Shown one piece after another: positions 17,728 through 26,936 of a DNA stretch of 64,000 nt. The DNA is from Bradyrhizobium sp. CB1650. GTDB lineage: Bacteria > Pseudomonadota > Alphaproteobacteria > Rhizobiales > Xanthobacteraceae. Made by a program: the position numbers and the translations under genes. Below the pieces are notes generated by a model. It ran no database searches. It was not told the origin of the DNA and worked only from the letters and a program-made list of their open reading frames with translations. Numbering within the stretch: the first letter of the stretch is position 1; every line of letters begins with the position of its first letter. The DNA lies in NCBI RefSeq assembly GCF_029761915.1, contig NZ_CP121695.1, forward strand, positions 2,509,501-2,573,500. Reading direction: 5' to 3'.

Positions 17728-18438
17728 CTTTTGCCTTCTGGAAATGAGGGAGGGTAGGAGAGGCGGATATCCTCGTGGACACAAACGCTGCCGAGGAGAT
17801 TTTATTCCGCTGCATCACGTCGCGGACCCGCCACCGGCAGCGGCGTCGTGGCGGAACTAGCACATTCAAATGTGATCTCTACACCTTTCATCCCGCTTGA
17901 CAGTTGTGTGTCACGGGAGGAGCATTCCGAGGGTCGCATATCAGCGACGCGCAAATGTCCAACCTCAGAGCAAGGGGAGGTCTATGACACCACCTCCGCA
18001 AATCCAGCCGCGTTAATTGCGATGGAGCTCGTTCGGACTATCGCATAGCGGCTCAATCCGCGAACGGCACGCCGGGACAAGGTTTAAGCGGGCTGCATCA
18101 GTGAGGCAAAGCCCCTTACCTTCCCGGCGCTGTATTTTGGAATCCGCACATTGCGTTGGGCGGGCCTGCGCACAACGCCATCGACATCCCGCTTTCTCTC
18201 TCTTCTCCTCCTCGCCGTCATCCCGGGCCGAATCCCGGGATGACGGGAGCGGCCTTTCCCGCGTGCGGCAAGCAGCCGCCATTCCTGCATTGCGGCAAAT
18301 GCCAAGAGAAAGTCGTCTCGCTGGCAAACTTCCGACACAGGACCGAGGCGAATAGCACAACCCGACATGACGCATGCGCCACGGCGGCGACGATTCTCGC
18401 CTCCGCCGGGCGCAGCTATTTTTTCTTGAGGAATCTTC
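17728..18438. other. 711-nt intergenic region with two palindromes
   Basis: This is the gap between divergent genes. It holds a 14-bp palindrome CACATTCAAATGTG at 17861-17874, an operator-like site of unknown factor. A perfect 12-bp-stem hairpin CGTCATCCCGGG/CCCGGGATGACG lies at 18216-18245 and is a Bradyrhizobium-type repeat. Short ORFs (for example 17848-18048) lack a good ribosome site and coding character. I see no RNA gene. Confidence 0.5.
18216..18245. repeat. Perfect inverted repeat (intergenic repeat unit)
   Basis: 12-bp arms CGTCATCCCGGG and CCCGGGATGACG with a 6-nt loop. The same arm type appears in the repeat at 3310-3388, so both belong to one repeat family. Confidence 0.55.
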
Positions 18439-20778
18439 GTGTCGCACAAGCTCGTCCCGGCGCTGCTCGCTGTCCTCTTCCTTGCAATCTCGGCCTTCCC
18501 CAGTGCCCGCGCCGAGCCGCCAGCGCCGGCAACGAACGGCGGCGTCGCGCTGTCGCCGGACGAAGCGAAGCGCGCGCTGGAAACCCTCCAGGACGACCAG
18601 AAGCGCGCCCGGGTGATCGACACGCTGCGCGCGATCGCCGGTGCATCGAACCAGCAGCAACCGGCGCCGTCCGCGCCCGAGAAGAAATCGCCGATTCCAC
18701 TGTCGGCCGACGGTCTCGGTGCGCAGCTCTTGCTGAGCGTGTCGGAGGAGATTGGCGATATTTCGCGCCAGGTCGCCGAGATCGCGCGGACGCTGACGCA
18801 CTTTCCGGCCTTCTACTACTGGTTCTTGCGCACGGCGAATGATCCTGCTGCCTATAATCTCCTGATCGAGATCGCCTGGAAACTGGCGCTGGTGTTCGGC
18901 TGCGCCTTCTGCGCCGAGTGGGTGATTTTCCGATTGATCCGGCGTCCGGTCGCATTCCTGGAATCGCGCGTGCCGCAGAGCGCGCGTCTGCCGGCGCAGG
19001 CGCTGCCCGTTGTCGATCCGCCATCCACCGGCACCGATGTCGCCGTTGCGCCTGAGCTGCGCCAGCGCCGCGCCACCCTGGCGCGGGCCTGGCAGCTCTT
19101 CTTGCGGCTGCCCTTCGTGCTCGCCCGCCTGCTCCTCGAACTGCTCCCGGTGTGCGTCTTCTTCGGTCTCGCGACGGCGCTTCTGGGAACGGAGATCGGC
19201 GAGCCCGTAACCGTCCGCCTCGTGATCCTCGCGGTCGTCAACGCCTATGCGTTCTCGCGCGGGCTCATCTGCGTCGTCCGCGCTCTGGCGGGACCGTATG
19301 GCCTGTTTCCGGTTCGCGCCGAGACCGCGGCCTATGTCGAGATCTGGGCGCGACGTATCGTCAGCGTCGGCGTGTCCGGCATCGCCTTTGCCAATGTGGC
19401 GCTGCTGCTCGGCCTGCATCGTGCGGGCTATGCGGCCTTGCTGCGCATGGTGATGCTGATCGTGCATCTCTTCATCGTCGTCATCATCCTGCAATGCCGC
19501 CGCCAGGTTGCGGAAGCCATCCGTGCGCCCGCCGACCGGCAGGGACTTGCGGCCCGCTTGCGCAATCGCATCGCCGGCGGCTGGCACTATCTCGCGATCG
19601 CGCTCGACCTCGCATTGTGGGCCGTCTGGGCGCTGAACATCCGCAACGGTTACTCGCTGCTGCTGCAATATTTCGTCGGCACCATCGCGGTGGTCCTGAT
19701 CACGCGCGTCGTCACCATGGTGACGCTGAGCCTGATCGACCGCGGTTTCCGCATCAATCCGGAGATCCTCCAGCGTTTTCCCGGTCTGGAGACTCGTGCC
19801 AACCGTTATCTGCCCCTGTTGCGCAAAATCGTATCGGGTGTCATCGCCTTCATCGGCTTCGTGGCCGTGCTCGAGGTCTGGGGCGTCGATGCCATCGTCT
19901 GGTTCTATGGCGGCCAGATCGGCAGCCGATTGATCTCGGCCGTGGTGACGATCGGCATCGCCGCGGTCATTGCCGCGGCGATCTGGGAAGCCAGCAACGC
20001 GTTGATGGACCGCCAGATCAACACGTTGTCGCGGGACGGGCACTACGCCCGTGCCGCGCGACTGCGCACGTTCCAGCCGATGCTGCGGACGGCGCTGTTG
20101 TGCCTGATCGCCGCCGTCGTCGGGCTCACCGCGCTGAGCGAGATCGGCGTCAACGTCGCGCCACTGCTCGCCGGCGCCGGCATCGTCGGCATCGCCATCG
20201 GCTTCGGCTCGCAGAAGCTGGTGCAGGACCTCATCACCGGCCTGTTCCTGCTGCTGGAGAACACGGTCCAGGTCGGCGACAACGTCAGCGTTTCGGGTCT
20301 GACCGGCGTGGTCGAGAACGTCTCGATCCGCACCATCCGCCTGCGCGCCGGCGACGGCGCGGTGCACATCGTGCCGTTCAGCGCGGTCACGACCATCACC
20401 AATTCGAGCCGCGGCGCGGGCAATGCGTCGGTCAGCGTCAACGTCGCCTACAAGGAGGACACCGACCGCGCCGGACAGATCCTCAAGGACATCGTCGACG
20501 AAATGCGCCGCGAGGCGGAATTCCGCGCGGCGATCCGCGGCGATCTCGAGCTCTGGGGCATCGACAAGGTCGACGGCGCGATGGTGTCGATCGTCGGCCA
20601 GATCCGCTGCACGGATTCGGGCCGCTGGCCGGTGCAGCGCGAATTCAACCGCCGCATGAAGCTGCGCTTCCAGCAGGCCGGGATCGAGGTCGCATCCCCC
20701 GTCCAGACCATCTTGATGCAGATCGCGCCGCCGACCGATGCGGCCACCAATCTGACGCCGCGTCGGGCGGCCGGATAG
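18439..20778 (+). CDS. Large MscS-family mechanosensitive ion channel
   Basis: 779 aa with GTG start after TTGAGGA. Signal peptide 1-25 (PSARA), a periplasmic alpha-helical segment to about 130, then about ten membrane helices. The MscS core at about 575-760 has the pore helix GAGIVGIAIGFGSQKLVQDLITGLFLLLENTVQVGD and the beta domain (SGLTGVVENVSIRTIRLRAGDGAVHIVPFS). Such channels release solutes during osmotic downshock. Length and multiple extra helices match the larger MscK/YbdG/YjeP-like group rather than the small MscS. No neighbour hints at special regulation. Confidence 0.9.
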   Translation: MSHKLVPALLAVLFLAISAFPSARAEPPAPATNGGVALSPDEAKRALETLQDDQKRARVIDTLRAIAGASNQQQPAPSAPEKKSPIPLSADGLGAQLLLSVSEEIGDISRQVAEIARTLTHFPAFYYWFLRTANDPAAYNLLIEIAWKLALVFGCAFCAEWVIFRLIRRPVAFLESRVPQSARLPAQALPVVDPPSTGTDVAVAPELRQRRATLARAWQLFLRLPFVLARLLLELLPVCVFFGLATALLGTEIGEPVTVRLVILAVVNAYAFSRGLICVVRALAGPYGLFPVRAETAAYVEIWARRIVSVGVSGIAFANVALLLGLHRAGYAALLRMVMLIVHLFIVVIILQCRRQVAEAIRAPADRQGLAARLRNRIAGGWHYLAIALDLALWAVWALNIRNGYSLLLQYFVGTIAVVLITRVVTMVTLSLIDRGFRINPEILQRFPGLETRANRYLPLLRKIVSGVIAFIGFVAVLEVWGVDAIVWFYGGQIGSRLISAVVTIGIAAVIAAAIWEASNALMDRQINTLSRDGHYARAARLRTFQPMLRTALLCLIAAVVGLTALSEIGVNVAPLLAGAGIVGIAIGFGSQKLVQDLITGLFLLLENTVQVGDNVSVSGLTGVVENVSIRTIRLRAGDGAVHIVPFSAVTTITNSSRGAGNASVSVNVAYKEDTDRAGQILKDIVDEMRREAEFRAAIRGDLELWGIDKVDGAMVSIVGQIRCTDSGRWPVQREFNRRMKLRFQQAGIEVASPVQTILMQIAPPTDAATNLTPRRAAG

Positions 20779-20882
20779 CCGCCCAGCCGAATTTCCGGCT
20801 TGCCTCGGACCCACGTAGCAGCGTTCACTCCGGCTCCAGTCCGCTGCCAATATGCAGGCGGCGAAAAGGGTGGGAGAGAAGG

Positions 20883-21908
20883 ATGCGGGGGCTGTGGGCC
20901 GGATTGCGCGGCCAAGAGACCAGGTGTGCGTCGATCGCTTGCGTGTTGATCGTTTGCGCGCTGATCGGATCTGGGCTGTGGATCGCGCCGGCTAGCGCCC
21001 AGCCGTTTCCGTCGCGTCCCATCACGCTGGTCGTGCCCTTCGCCGCGGGCGGGCCGACCGACACGCTGGCGCGGATCCTGTCCGAGCGGATCGCGGCCGA
21101 GCTGCACGTGACCGTCGTGGTCGAGAACGTGGCGGGCGCCTCCGGCAGCATCGCCGGGGCCCGCGTCGCGCGGGCGAGCCCGGACGGCACGACGATCACG
21201 ATCGGCCATTGGGGCACGCATGTGCTGAACGGCGCGATCTTCAAGCTGCCCTATGACGTGGTCGCCGATTTCGAGCCGGTCGCGATGATCGCGATGGGGA
21301 CGCAGCTCATCGTCGGCAGGAAGACTATCAAGGCCGTTAGTCTCAAGGAGCTGATCGCCTGGCTGAAGGAGAACCCCGGCAAGGCTACCGCCGGGACGGC
21401 CGGCGCCGGCACGGGCGCGCATGTCGCCGGTGTCTTCTTCAAGACCAAGACCGGTACCGATTTCCAGTTCGTGCCCTATCGCGGCGCGGGGCCCGCCATG
21501 ATCGATCTCGTGGCCGGGCAGATCGACATCATGTTCGATCAGGCCACCAATTCGCTGCCTCAAGTCAAGAACGGTGCGATCAAGGCGTTCGCGGTGACCT
21601 CGCCGACGCGGCTTGCGTCCGCGCCCGACATTCCGACCGTCGACGAGGCGGGCCTGCCCGGTCTCTACATTTCCTACTGGCACGGCATCTGGGCACCCAA
21701 GAACACGCCCAAGGAGATTGTCGCAAAGCTCAACGCAGCGATCGTCGCGGCGCTTGCCGATCCGTCCGTCAGGCAGCGCTTCGCCGAATTGGGTCAGGAA
21801 ATTCCGTCGGCGGAGCAACAATCACCTGCGGCGCTCGCGGCCTTCCAGAAGGCCGAGACCGAAAAATGGTGGCCAGTCGTGAGGGCCGCGGACATCAAGC
21901 CGGAGTAG
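20883..21908 (+). CDS. Tripartite tricarboxylate transporter-type (Bug/TctC) binding protein
   Basis: 341 aa. The ATG at 20883 follows GGGAGAGAAGG; the much longer in-frame extension is a shadow of the MscS gene. A long signal peptide ends PASAQ at about 39. The mature part begins PFPSRPITLVVPFAAGGPTDTLAR, the Bug-family signature. Later motifs are NVAGASGSIAGARVARASPDG, PYRGAGPAMIDLVAGQIDIMFDQ and WHGIWAPKNTPKEIV. It binds carboxylate-like ligands in the periplasm. No TctA/TctB membrane genes lie nearby, which is common for orphan Bug proteins. Confidence 0.9.
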   Translation: MRGLWAGLRGQETRCASIACVLIVCALIGSGLWIAPASAQPFPSRPITLVVPFAAGGPTDTLARILSERIAAELHVTVVVENVAGASGSIAGARVARASPDGTTITIGHWGTHVLNGAIFKLPYDVVADFEPVAMIAMGTQLIVGRKTIKAVSLKELIAWLKENPGKATAGTAGAGTGAHVAGVFFKTKTGTDFQFVPYRGAGPAMIDLVAGQIDIMFDQATNSLPQVKNGAIKAFAVTSPTRLASAPDIPTVDEAGLPGLYISYWHGIWAPKNTPKEIVAKLNAAIVAALADPSVRQRFAELGQEIPSAEQQSPAALAAFQKAETEKWWPVVRAADIKPE

Positions 21909-22071
21909 TCTTGCGGCGTTAACTTTTTTGCCGCACGCGACTTGCGGTATTTACGGAAATCTCGCTGCGGTGCGAGATCACAATCGATGCATGCGCGGCA
22001 ACATCCTTGATCTCCATGCAGGGCTGGCCGACAATGTTTGCGGTCCAATAAGAAACTCCCTGGGGGAATTC

Positions 22072-23727
22072 GTGAATAGACCTAACCGGGTCAGTGCCCA
22101 CTCGACATCATCTTCCACCGCGCTGCATGGCATGATGCTCTTGCGCGATCCTCTGCTCAACAAGGGCACCGCCTTCACCGAGCAGGAGCGCGCCGCGCGC
22201 GGCTTGCGCGGTTTGCTGCCGCCCTGCGTGCTGACCATGGAGACGCAGGTCGAGCGGGTGCTTACAAATCTGCGTACGCTGCCGACCGACCTCGAGAAAT
22301 ACGTCGCGCTGAACGCGCTGCATGATCGCAACGAGGCGCTGTTCTTCCGCGTCGTCTGCGACAACATCGACGAAATCCAGCCGATCATCTATACGCCCAC
22401 CGTTGGACTCGCCTGCCAGAAATACGGCCTGATCTTCCAGCGGCCGCGCGGCATGTTCATCTCCTCGCGCGATCGCGGGCAGATCGCCGAGATCTTGAAG
22501 AACTGGCCCTATCCGGCGAAGCTGATCGTCGTGACCGACGGCGAGCGCATCCTCGGCCTCGGCGACCTCGGCGCCAACGGCATGGGCATTCCGGTCGGCA
22601 AGCTCTCGCTCTATTCGGCCTGCGCCGGCGTGCATCCGGAGCAGTGTCTGCCGATCGTGCTCGATGTCGGCACCAACAACGAAGAGCTGCTGAACGATCC
22701 CTATTATCTCGGCCTGCGCGAGCGGCGGCTCACGGGCGAGGCCTACGACAGCTTCGTCGACGAATTCATGCAGGCCGCACGGAAGACCTTCCCGGGCGTG
22801 CTGATCCAGTTCGAGGATTTCGCCAACCACTCGGCGTTCAAGCTGTTGCACAAATATCGCGATGAGGCCTGCGTCTTCAACGATGACATCCAGGGCACCG
22901 CGGCGGTCGCGCTCGCTGGCCTGTTCTCGGCGCTGCGGGTCTCTGGCGGCAAGCTCAAGGACCAGAAGATCCTGTTCCTCGGCGCGGGCGAGGCGGCGAC
23001 CGGGATCGCCGATCTCGTCGTCTCCGCCATGATGGCGGAGGGCGCTTCGGAAGCCGAAGCGCTCCGGCGCAACTGGCTGGTGGATTCCCGCGGCCTCGTC
23101 GTTGCAGGACGTGCGGGCCTTTCCGGTCACAAGCTGCGCTATGCCCATGCCGACCAGGCGCCGATCACCGACTTCCTTACGGCAATCAAGACGCTCAAGC
23201 CGACGGCGATCATCGGCGTTGCCGCGGTCGGCGGCGCCTTCGCGCCCGACGTGCTCAAGGCGATGGCCGAGCTCAACGAGCAGCCGATCGTGTTCGCGCT
23301 CTCCAACCCGACCTCGAAGGCCGAATGCTCGGCGGAGGATGCCTATCGCTACACCGAGGGCCGCGCGCTGTTCGCCTGCGGCAGCCCCTACGATCCCGTG
23401 ACGCTGAGCGGCCGCACCTTCGTGCCGCGCCAGGGCAACAATTCCTACATCTTCCCCGGCGTCGGCCTCGGCGTCATCGCCAGCGGATCACGGCTGGTGA
23501 CGGACGAGATGTTCATGGCCGCGGCCCACTCGCTCGCTGATTGCGTCGGCAAGGCGGACCTCGCGCAGGGCAGCCTCTATCCGGCGCTGCCCCGCATCCG
23601 CGAGGTCTCCGCACGCATTGCCGCCGCCGTCGCGCAGGTTGCCTACCAGCGCGGGTTAGCGAACGGTCCCGCGCCCAACGACGTGATGGGCCAGGTCACC
23701 TCGCAGATGTACGAGCCGCACTACTGA
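22072..23727 (+). CDS. maeA: NAD-type malic enzyme
   Basis: 551 aa; oxidatively decarboxylates malate to pyruvate and CO2. The length matches the MaeA/SfcA class rather than the long MaeB fusion. Seen: YTPTVGLACQKYG, VVTDGERILGLGDLGANGMGIPVGKLSLY, FEDFANHSAFKLL, VFNDDIQGTAAVALAGL and the nucleotide-binding FLGAGEAATGIADL. The GTG at 22072 with GGGGGAA upstream gives the expected N-terminus; an ORF extension back to 21928 has no family character. In rhizobia malic enzyme feeds pyruvate/acetyl-CoA from dicarboxylates (known biology of the family). The symbol is assigned by type. Confidence 0.88.
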   Translation: MNRPNRVSAHSTSSSTALHGMMLLRDPLLNKGTAFTEQERAARGLRGLLPPCVLTMETQVERVLTNLRTLPTDLEKYVALNALHDRNEALFFRVVCDNIDEIQPIIYTPTVGLACQKYGLIFQRPRGMFISSRDRGQIAEILKNWPYPAKLIVVTDGERILGLGDLGANGMGIPVGKLSLYSACAGVHPEQCLPIVLDVGTNNEELLNDPYYLGLRERRLTGEAYDSFVDEFMQAARKTFPGVLIQFEDFANHSAFKLLHKYRDEACVFNDDIQGTAAVALAGLFSALRVSGGKLKDQKILFLGAGEAATGIADLVVSAMMAEGASEAEALRRNWLVDSRGLVVAGRAGLSGHKLRYAHADQAPITDFLTAIKTLKPTAIIGVAAVGGAFAPDVLKAMAELNEQPIVFALSNPTSKAECSAEDAYRYTEGRALFACGSPYDPVTLSGRTFVPRQGNNSYIFPGVGLGVIASGSRLVTDEMFMAAAHSLADCVGKADLAQGSLYPALPRIREVSARIAAAVAQVAYQRGLANGPAPNDVMGQVTSQMYEPHY

Positions 23728-23823
23728 GCCGCCTGTCCTGTCCGGACGGCTGCAGTTAGGCCAGCACGGCGATACCATTTCAGGTGGAATTGCCGTTGCA
23801 CCGCGCGTCGGTATATGCGACGG

Positions 23824-23838
23824 TTTGTAGCGTTACAA
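23824..23838. promoter_or_regulatory. Putative BlaI operator
   Basis: A perfect dyad TTGTA-GCGT-TACAA (23825-23838) ends 28 nt before the blaI-like ATG. BlaI/MecI repressors bind TACA/TGTA dyads at their own promoter, so position and sequence suit autoregulation. A related core is found at 26871-26885. Confidence 0.6.
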
Positions 23839-23866
23839 GAAACTTCCAACCGCAAGGTCAGGCACC

Positions 23867-24259
23867 ATGGACGATCGTTTGCCCGAACTGGGCGACCTCG
23901 AGCGTGAGGTCATGCAATTGGTTTGGGCCCACGGTCCGGTGACGGCCGAGGTCGTGCGTGAGCGGCTGCCGCGGCGTCTGAAGGAGTCCACCGTCCGCAC
24001 CGTGCTGCGCCGGCTGGAGGAAAAGGGCTATGCGCGGCACACCGTGGACGGACGCACCTACGTCTATCACGCGGCCGAGCCGCGCGCCCGCGTGGCGGCC
24101 AAAGCCGTGCAGCGCATCGTCGACTGGTTCTGCAACGGCTCGATCGAGGAAGTCCTCGTCGGCATGGTGGACAACGCGATGCTCGACCAGCAGCAATTGC
24201 GCACGCTGGCCGATCAGGTGGCCAAGGCGAAGAAGGCGAGGGGAGTGAAGAAAGAATGA
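23867..24259 (+). CDS. BlaI/MecI/CopY-family transcriptional repressor
   Basis: 130 aa. Winged-helix N-terminal domain (LPELGDLEREVMQLVWAHGPVTAEVV through STVRTVLRRLEEKGYARHTVDGRTYVYHA) and a C-terminal dimerisation part. In the bla/mec systems the repressor is inactivated by cleavage triggered by the partner M56 metallopeptidase. The M56 gene starts within this stop codon (ATGA at 24256-24259), the canonical arrangement. The dyad at 23824-23838 is the likely operator. No beta-lactamase gene is near, so the controlled response is something else. Confidence 0.9.
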   Translation: MDDRLPELGDLEREVMQLVWAHGPVTAEVVRERLPRRLKESTVRTVLRRLEEKGYARHTVDGRTYVYHAAEPRARVAAKAVQRIVDWFCNGSIEEVLVGMVDNAMLDQQQLRTLADQVAKAKKARGVKKE

Positions 24260-26775
24260 TCGCAACTCTGGCGGAGGCGGCGCTGCGCTCCTTTGTGCTG
24301 GGAGGCGTCGTCTGGTTCGGTCTCAACCTGTTTCGCGTGCGCAATCCGCACGTCCACATGACGGCCTGGGTCGTCGTGCTCCTGGCATCGCTGGCGATGC
24401 CCTTCGTCATGCACTGGCCGACGCTCACCATTGCGCGGTTGCCCGTGCCAACCGTGATGCCGGACGATCTCTGGCCGGCTGACATCTCGATGCTGGAAAC
24501 GCCGCAGCCGGCGCTGCCGGTTGCGACCGGCACTCCGGTCGCACCGCCGCCGAAGAGCGGCCCGTCGATCGACTGGTGGCTGGTGGCAACGATCGTCTAT
24601 GCCGGCGTTGCCGGCCTGCTGTTGCTGCGGCTGTTCGTTGGACTCTTCCTGACCTGGCGCCTGGCACGCGCGGCGAAGCCGATGGGCTGTCCGCAGATGA
24701 TCGGTGCCGACGTTCGTATCAGCCGCAACGTCGGCGGTCCCGTCACCTTCGGATCGACCATCCTGGTGCCGCCGCAATTCGCCGGCTGGGATGCGAAGAA
24801 GCGCCTTGCGGTGCTGGCGCATGAGGGCGCGCATGTCGCCAATTGCGATTTCTATGTCCTCTTGCTCGCCGCGCTCAACCGCGCGGTGTTCTGGTTCAGT
24901 CCTTTCTCCTGGTGGCAGCTCGCGCGTCTGGCCGAGCTCGCCGAGATCATCAGCGACGCCGAGGCGATCGAAGTCATCGACGACCGCCTGTCCTACGCCG
25001 AAATCCTGCTCGACGTCGCAACATCCGTGAAGCCGCGGCCGGTGGAGCTCGCGATGGCGCGGGCCTCGACCGTCCGTGCCCGCGTCGAGCGTATCATCGC
25101 GGCGGCTGCGCTGCCGGTGGCAGTCGGCTGGCGCAAGCGGCTGTGGATCGCGGCAGCGATCGTGCCGGCCGTGATCGTGTCGACCGGCATGATCGCCTAT
25201 CGCACGCCCGATCCGGTGCCCGCTGTCGCCGATCTCGGCGAGGCGCCGGCCCAGCACTACCGCCCCTTCGTCAATTTCTACGCGATGGGCCCCGCCTCGG
25301 TGTTTGCGATTTTCCGCGAGGGCGATGAGCTGTACGGACAGATCACCGGGCAGCGCAAGCTGCGGCTGACGGTCGCCAGCGACGGCACGGCATCCTACCC
25401 GGCTTCGTTCGGCGAGATCACGTTCCTGCTCGATGCGGAACGCCGCTCGTCCGAACTGACGCTGCATTTCAACGGCCGTGACGTGCGCGCTTCCCGCATT
25501 GCGGAGGTGCCGACATCGGCCCCCGATGCGGCGCCGCTCGATCAGTATGTCGGCTGGTACCGGCTTGCGCCGAACCGGGTGCTTACGGTCCAGCGCGATG
25601 GCGACGGGCTTCAGGTGCAGGAAACCGTACTCGGCCGATCCGCGCTTCTCGCCGAAGGCGCCGATGCATTCTCCATCCGGGGCGACAATCTCCTGATCTT
25701 CCTGCGCGACGAGCAGGCGAGGGTGACGCGCGTCCTGCTCCAGACCGCGGTCTCCGGCGCACGCCTCGCGCAGCGGATCGACGCGTCCGTGGCCAGGGCG
25801 ATCGAAGCGGACTTCGCCCGCCGGATCGCCGAGGTGCCGGATCGCTTCCGCGAACAGGTCCCAGCCGCCGGCGGCAGGGAAGTGATCCTGCGCGGGATCG
25901 AGGACATGCGCCGCGGCACGCCGAACTACGATCGGATGAGCGCACCGTTAGCTGCGAAGATCCATCTGAATCTCGACGAGCTGCACGCGACGTTCCTGGC
26001 GCTCGGCGCAGTGGAGTCGATCTTCTTCCGCGGCGTCGGCCCGGGCGGCTACGACATCTACGGCGCGAAGTTCGAGAACGGCACGGCGGAATTCCGCCTG
26101 CTGCTCGAGCCTGATGGCAAGGCCAGCGACGTGATCTTCCGTCCCGACGGCAATGACGAGCTCGGCGGCATCGTGTCCTGTTCGCAAGAGGCGAGCGTGC
26201 GCGGCCGCGCCGGTACGTCGCCGATCAGGATCATGGTCTACAACGAGATGGGCGACGACATTCAGGTCTTCAATCTCGATGCGGACGGCAATCGCAGGAC
26301 GGAGAACATCGTCAGGGCCAACATGTCGTGGGCTCATACGACCACGGTGAACAGCCCATGGGTCATTGCCGACAAGTCGGGGCGATGCCTGGAGATCCTG
26401 GTGCCGGGCCGGCAGACGCGCTTTCACAACGTCGAGGCCGCGACCGTTGGAGCGAAGCCGGGGCGGGCGGCGCGGCGCGCCGTTCCGATCGCCAATGGCG
26501 AGGAGATGCTGCGGCGCTACATCGAGGGCGTCGGCAAAGGTGAACCCGACTACGACCACATGACCACTGAAGTTGCCAACATCACGCGCCAGCAGCTTCC
26601 GTTCGATCAGGCGATCCTGGCGCGGCTCGGCGCACTGCGTGCGGTCTCGTTCCGCGGCGTCACCGCGCTCGACAGCGATATCTACATCGCCCAGTTCGCC
26701 AACGGCTCGGCGGAATGGCGTATCGGCGTCAGGAACGGCACGATCACCAAGATCGCGCTCGGGCCGAATTTCTAG
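24256..26775 (+). CDS. M56 (BlaR1-like) membrane metallopeptidase with DUF3471-like, repeat and VHL-beta-like domains
   Basis: 839 aa. Four membrane helices (about 8-26, 36-54, 107-130, 298-316). The zinc motif HEGAH is at 189-193, with a following EIISDAEA that can supply the third ligand. After the last helix come about 520 extracytoplasmic residues instead of a BlaR1 penicillin sensor. Two DUF3471-like segments (about 336-418 with YGQITGQRKLRL, and 429-509 with YVGWYRLAPNRVLTVQ) come first. Then repeat copy 1 (about 540-640), a VHL-beta-like domain (about 655-725: IRIMVYNE, VFNLDADGNRR, SPWVIADKSG), and repeat copy 2 (about 746-839). The two repeats share GxPxYDxM, LGA...FRGV, DIY and the F-NG-AE-R pattern. 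By position it is the sensor/protease for the BlaI partner; the ligand is unknown. Confidence 0.85.
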   Translation: MIATLAEAALRSFVLGGVVWFGLNLFRVRNPHVHMTAWVVVLLASLAMPFVMHWPTLTIARLPVPTVMPDDLWPADISMLETPQPALPVATGTPVAPPPKSGPSIDWWLVATIVYAGVAGLLLLRLFVGLFLTWRLARAAKPMGCPQMIGADVRISRNVGGPVTFGSTILVPPQFAGWDAKKRLAVLAHEGAHVANCDFYVLLLAALNRAVFWFSPFSWWQLARLAELAEIISDAEAIEVIDDRLSYAEILLDVATSVKPRPVELAMARASTVRARVERIIAAAALPVAVGWRKRLWIAAAIVPAVIVSTGMIAYRTPDPVPAVADLGEAPAQHYRPFVNFYAMGPASVFAIFREGDELYGQITGQRKLRLTVASDGTASYPASFGEITFLLDAERRSSELTLHFNGRDVRASRIAEVPTSAPDAAPLDQYVGWYRLAPNRVLTVQRDGDGLQVQETVLGRSALLAEGADAFSIRGDNLLIFLRDEQARVTRVLLQTAVSGARLAQRIDASVARAIEADFARRIAEVPDRFREQVPAAGGREVILRGIEDMRRGTPNYDRMSAPLAAKIHLNLDELHATFLALGAVESIFFRGVGPGGYDIYGAKFENGTAEFRLLLEPDGKASDVIFRPDGNDELGGIVSCSQEASVRGRAGTSPIRIMVYNEMGDDIQVFNLDADGNRRTENIVRANMSWAHTTTVNSPWVIADKSGRCLEILVPGRQTRFHNVEAATVGAKPGRAARRAVPIANGEEMLRRYIEGVGKGEPDYDHMTTEVANITRQQLPFDQAILARLGALRAVSFRGVTALDSDIYIAQFANGSAEWRIGVRNGTITKIALGPNF

Positions 26776-26848
26776 GACTGGCGCGGCGGCCTGTCTGTCA
26801 CGTCAGGCGGGAGTTTCTTGACTGCCATGTCTCAATCTCTGCTTGCGA

Positions 26849-26894
26849 GGTTACGTGCTAGATGCTACAGTTCGTAGCATTACGGGTCGTAACC
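26849..26894. promoter_or_regulatory. Nested dyad upstream of the DUF1800/DUF1501 operon
   Basis: Outer arms GGTTACG (26849-26855) and CGTAACC (26888-26894) enclose a perfect inner inverted repeat ATGCTAC-AGTTC-GTAGCAT (26862-26880). The segment 26871-26885 (TTCGTAGCATTACGG) matches the blaI dyad TTTGTAGCGTTACAA at 11 of 15 positions, with all differences being transitions. It lies 42 nt before the DUF1800 start. It is a candidate regulator site, possibly for the BlaI protein. Confidence 0.5.
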
Positions 26895-26936
26895 TAGAGC
26901 CGCCGTCTGGCGGGCGCGGAGAATTGGGCATTTGCC

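Noticed and set aside
17848..18048. 66-aa plus-strand frame between the MBL-fold and MscS genes
   Set aside because: No ribosome site, mixed codon use, no recognisable features.
18013..20850. 945-aa minus-strand frame opposite the MscS gene
   Set aside because: Arg/Asp/His-rich with no family pattern; an antisense shadow caused by strong G/C third positions in the real gene.
19152..20882. Long in-frame extension before the TctC-type gene
   Set aside because: Reads through MscS coding sequence in another frame; the ATG at 20883 has its own ribosome site and signal peptide.
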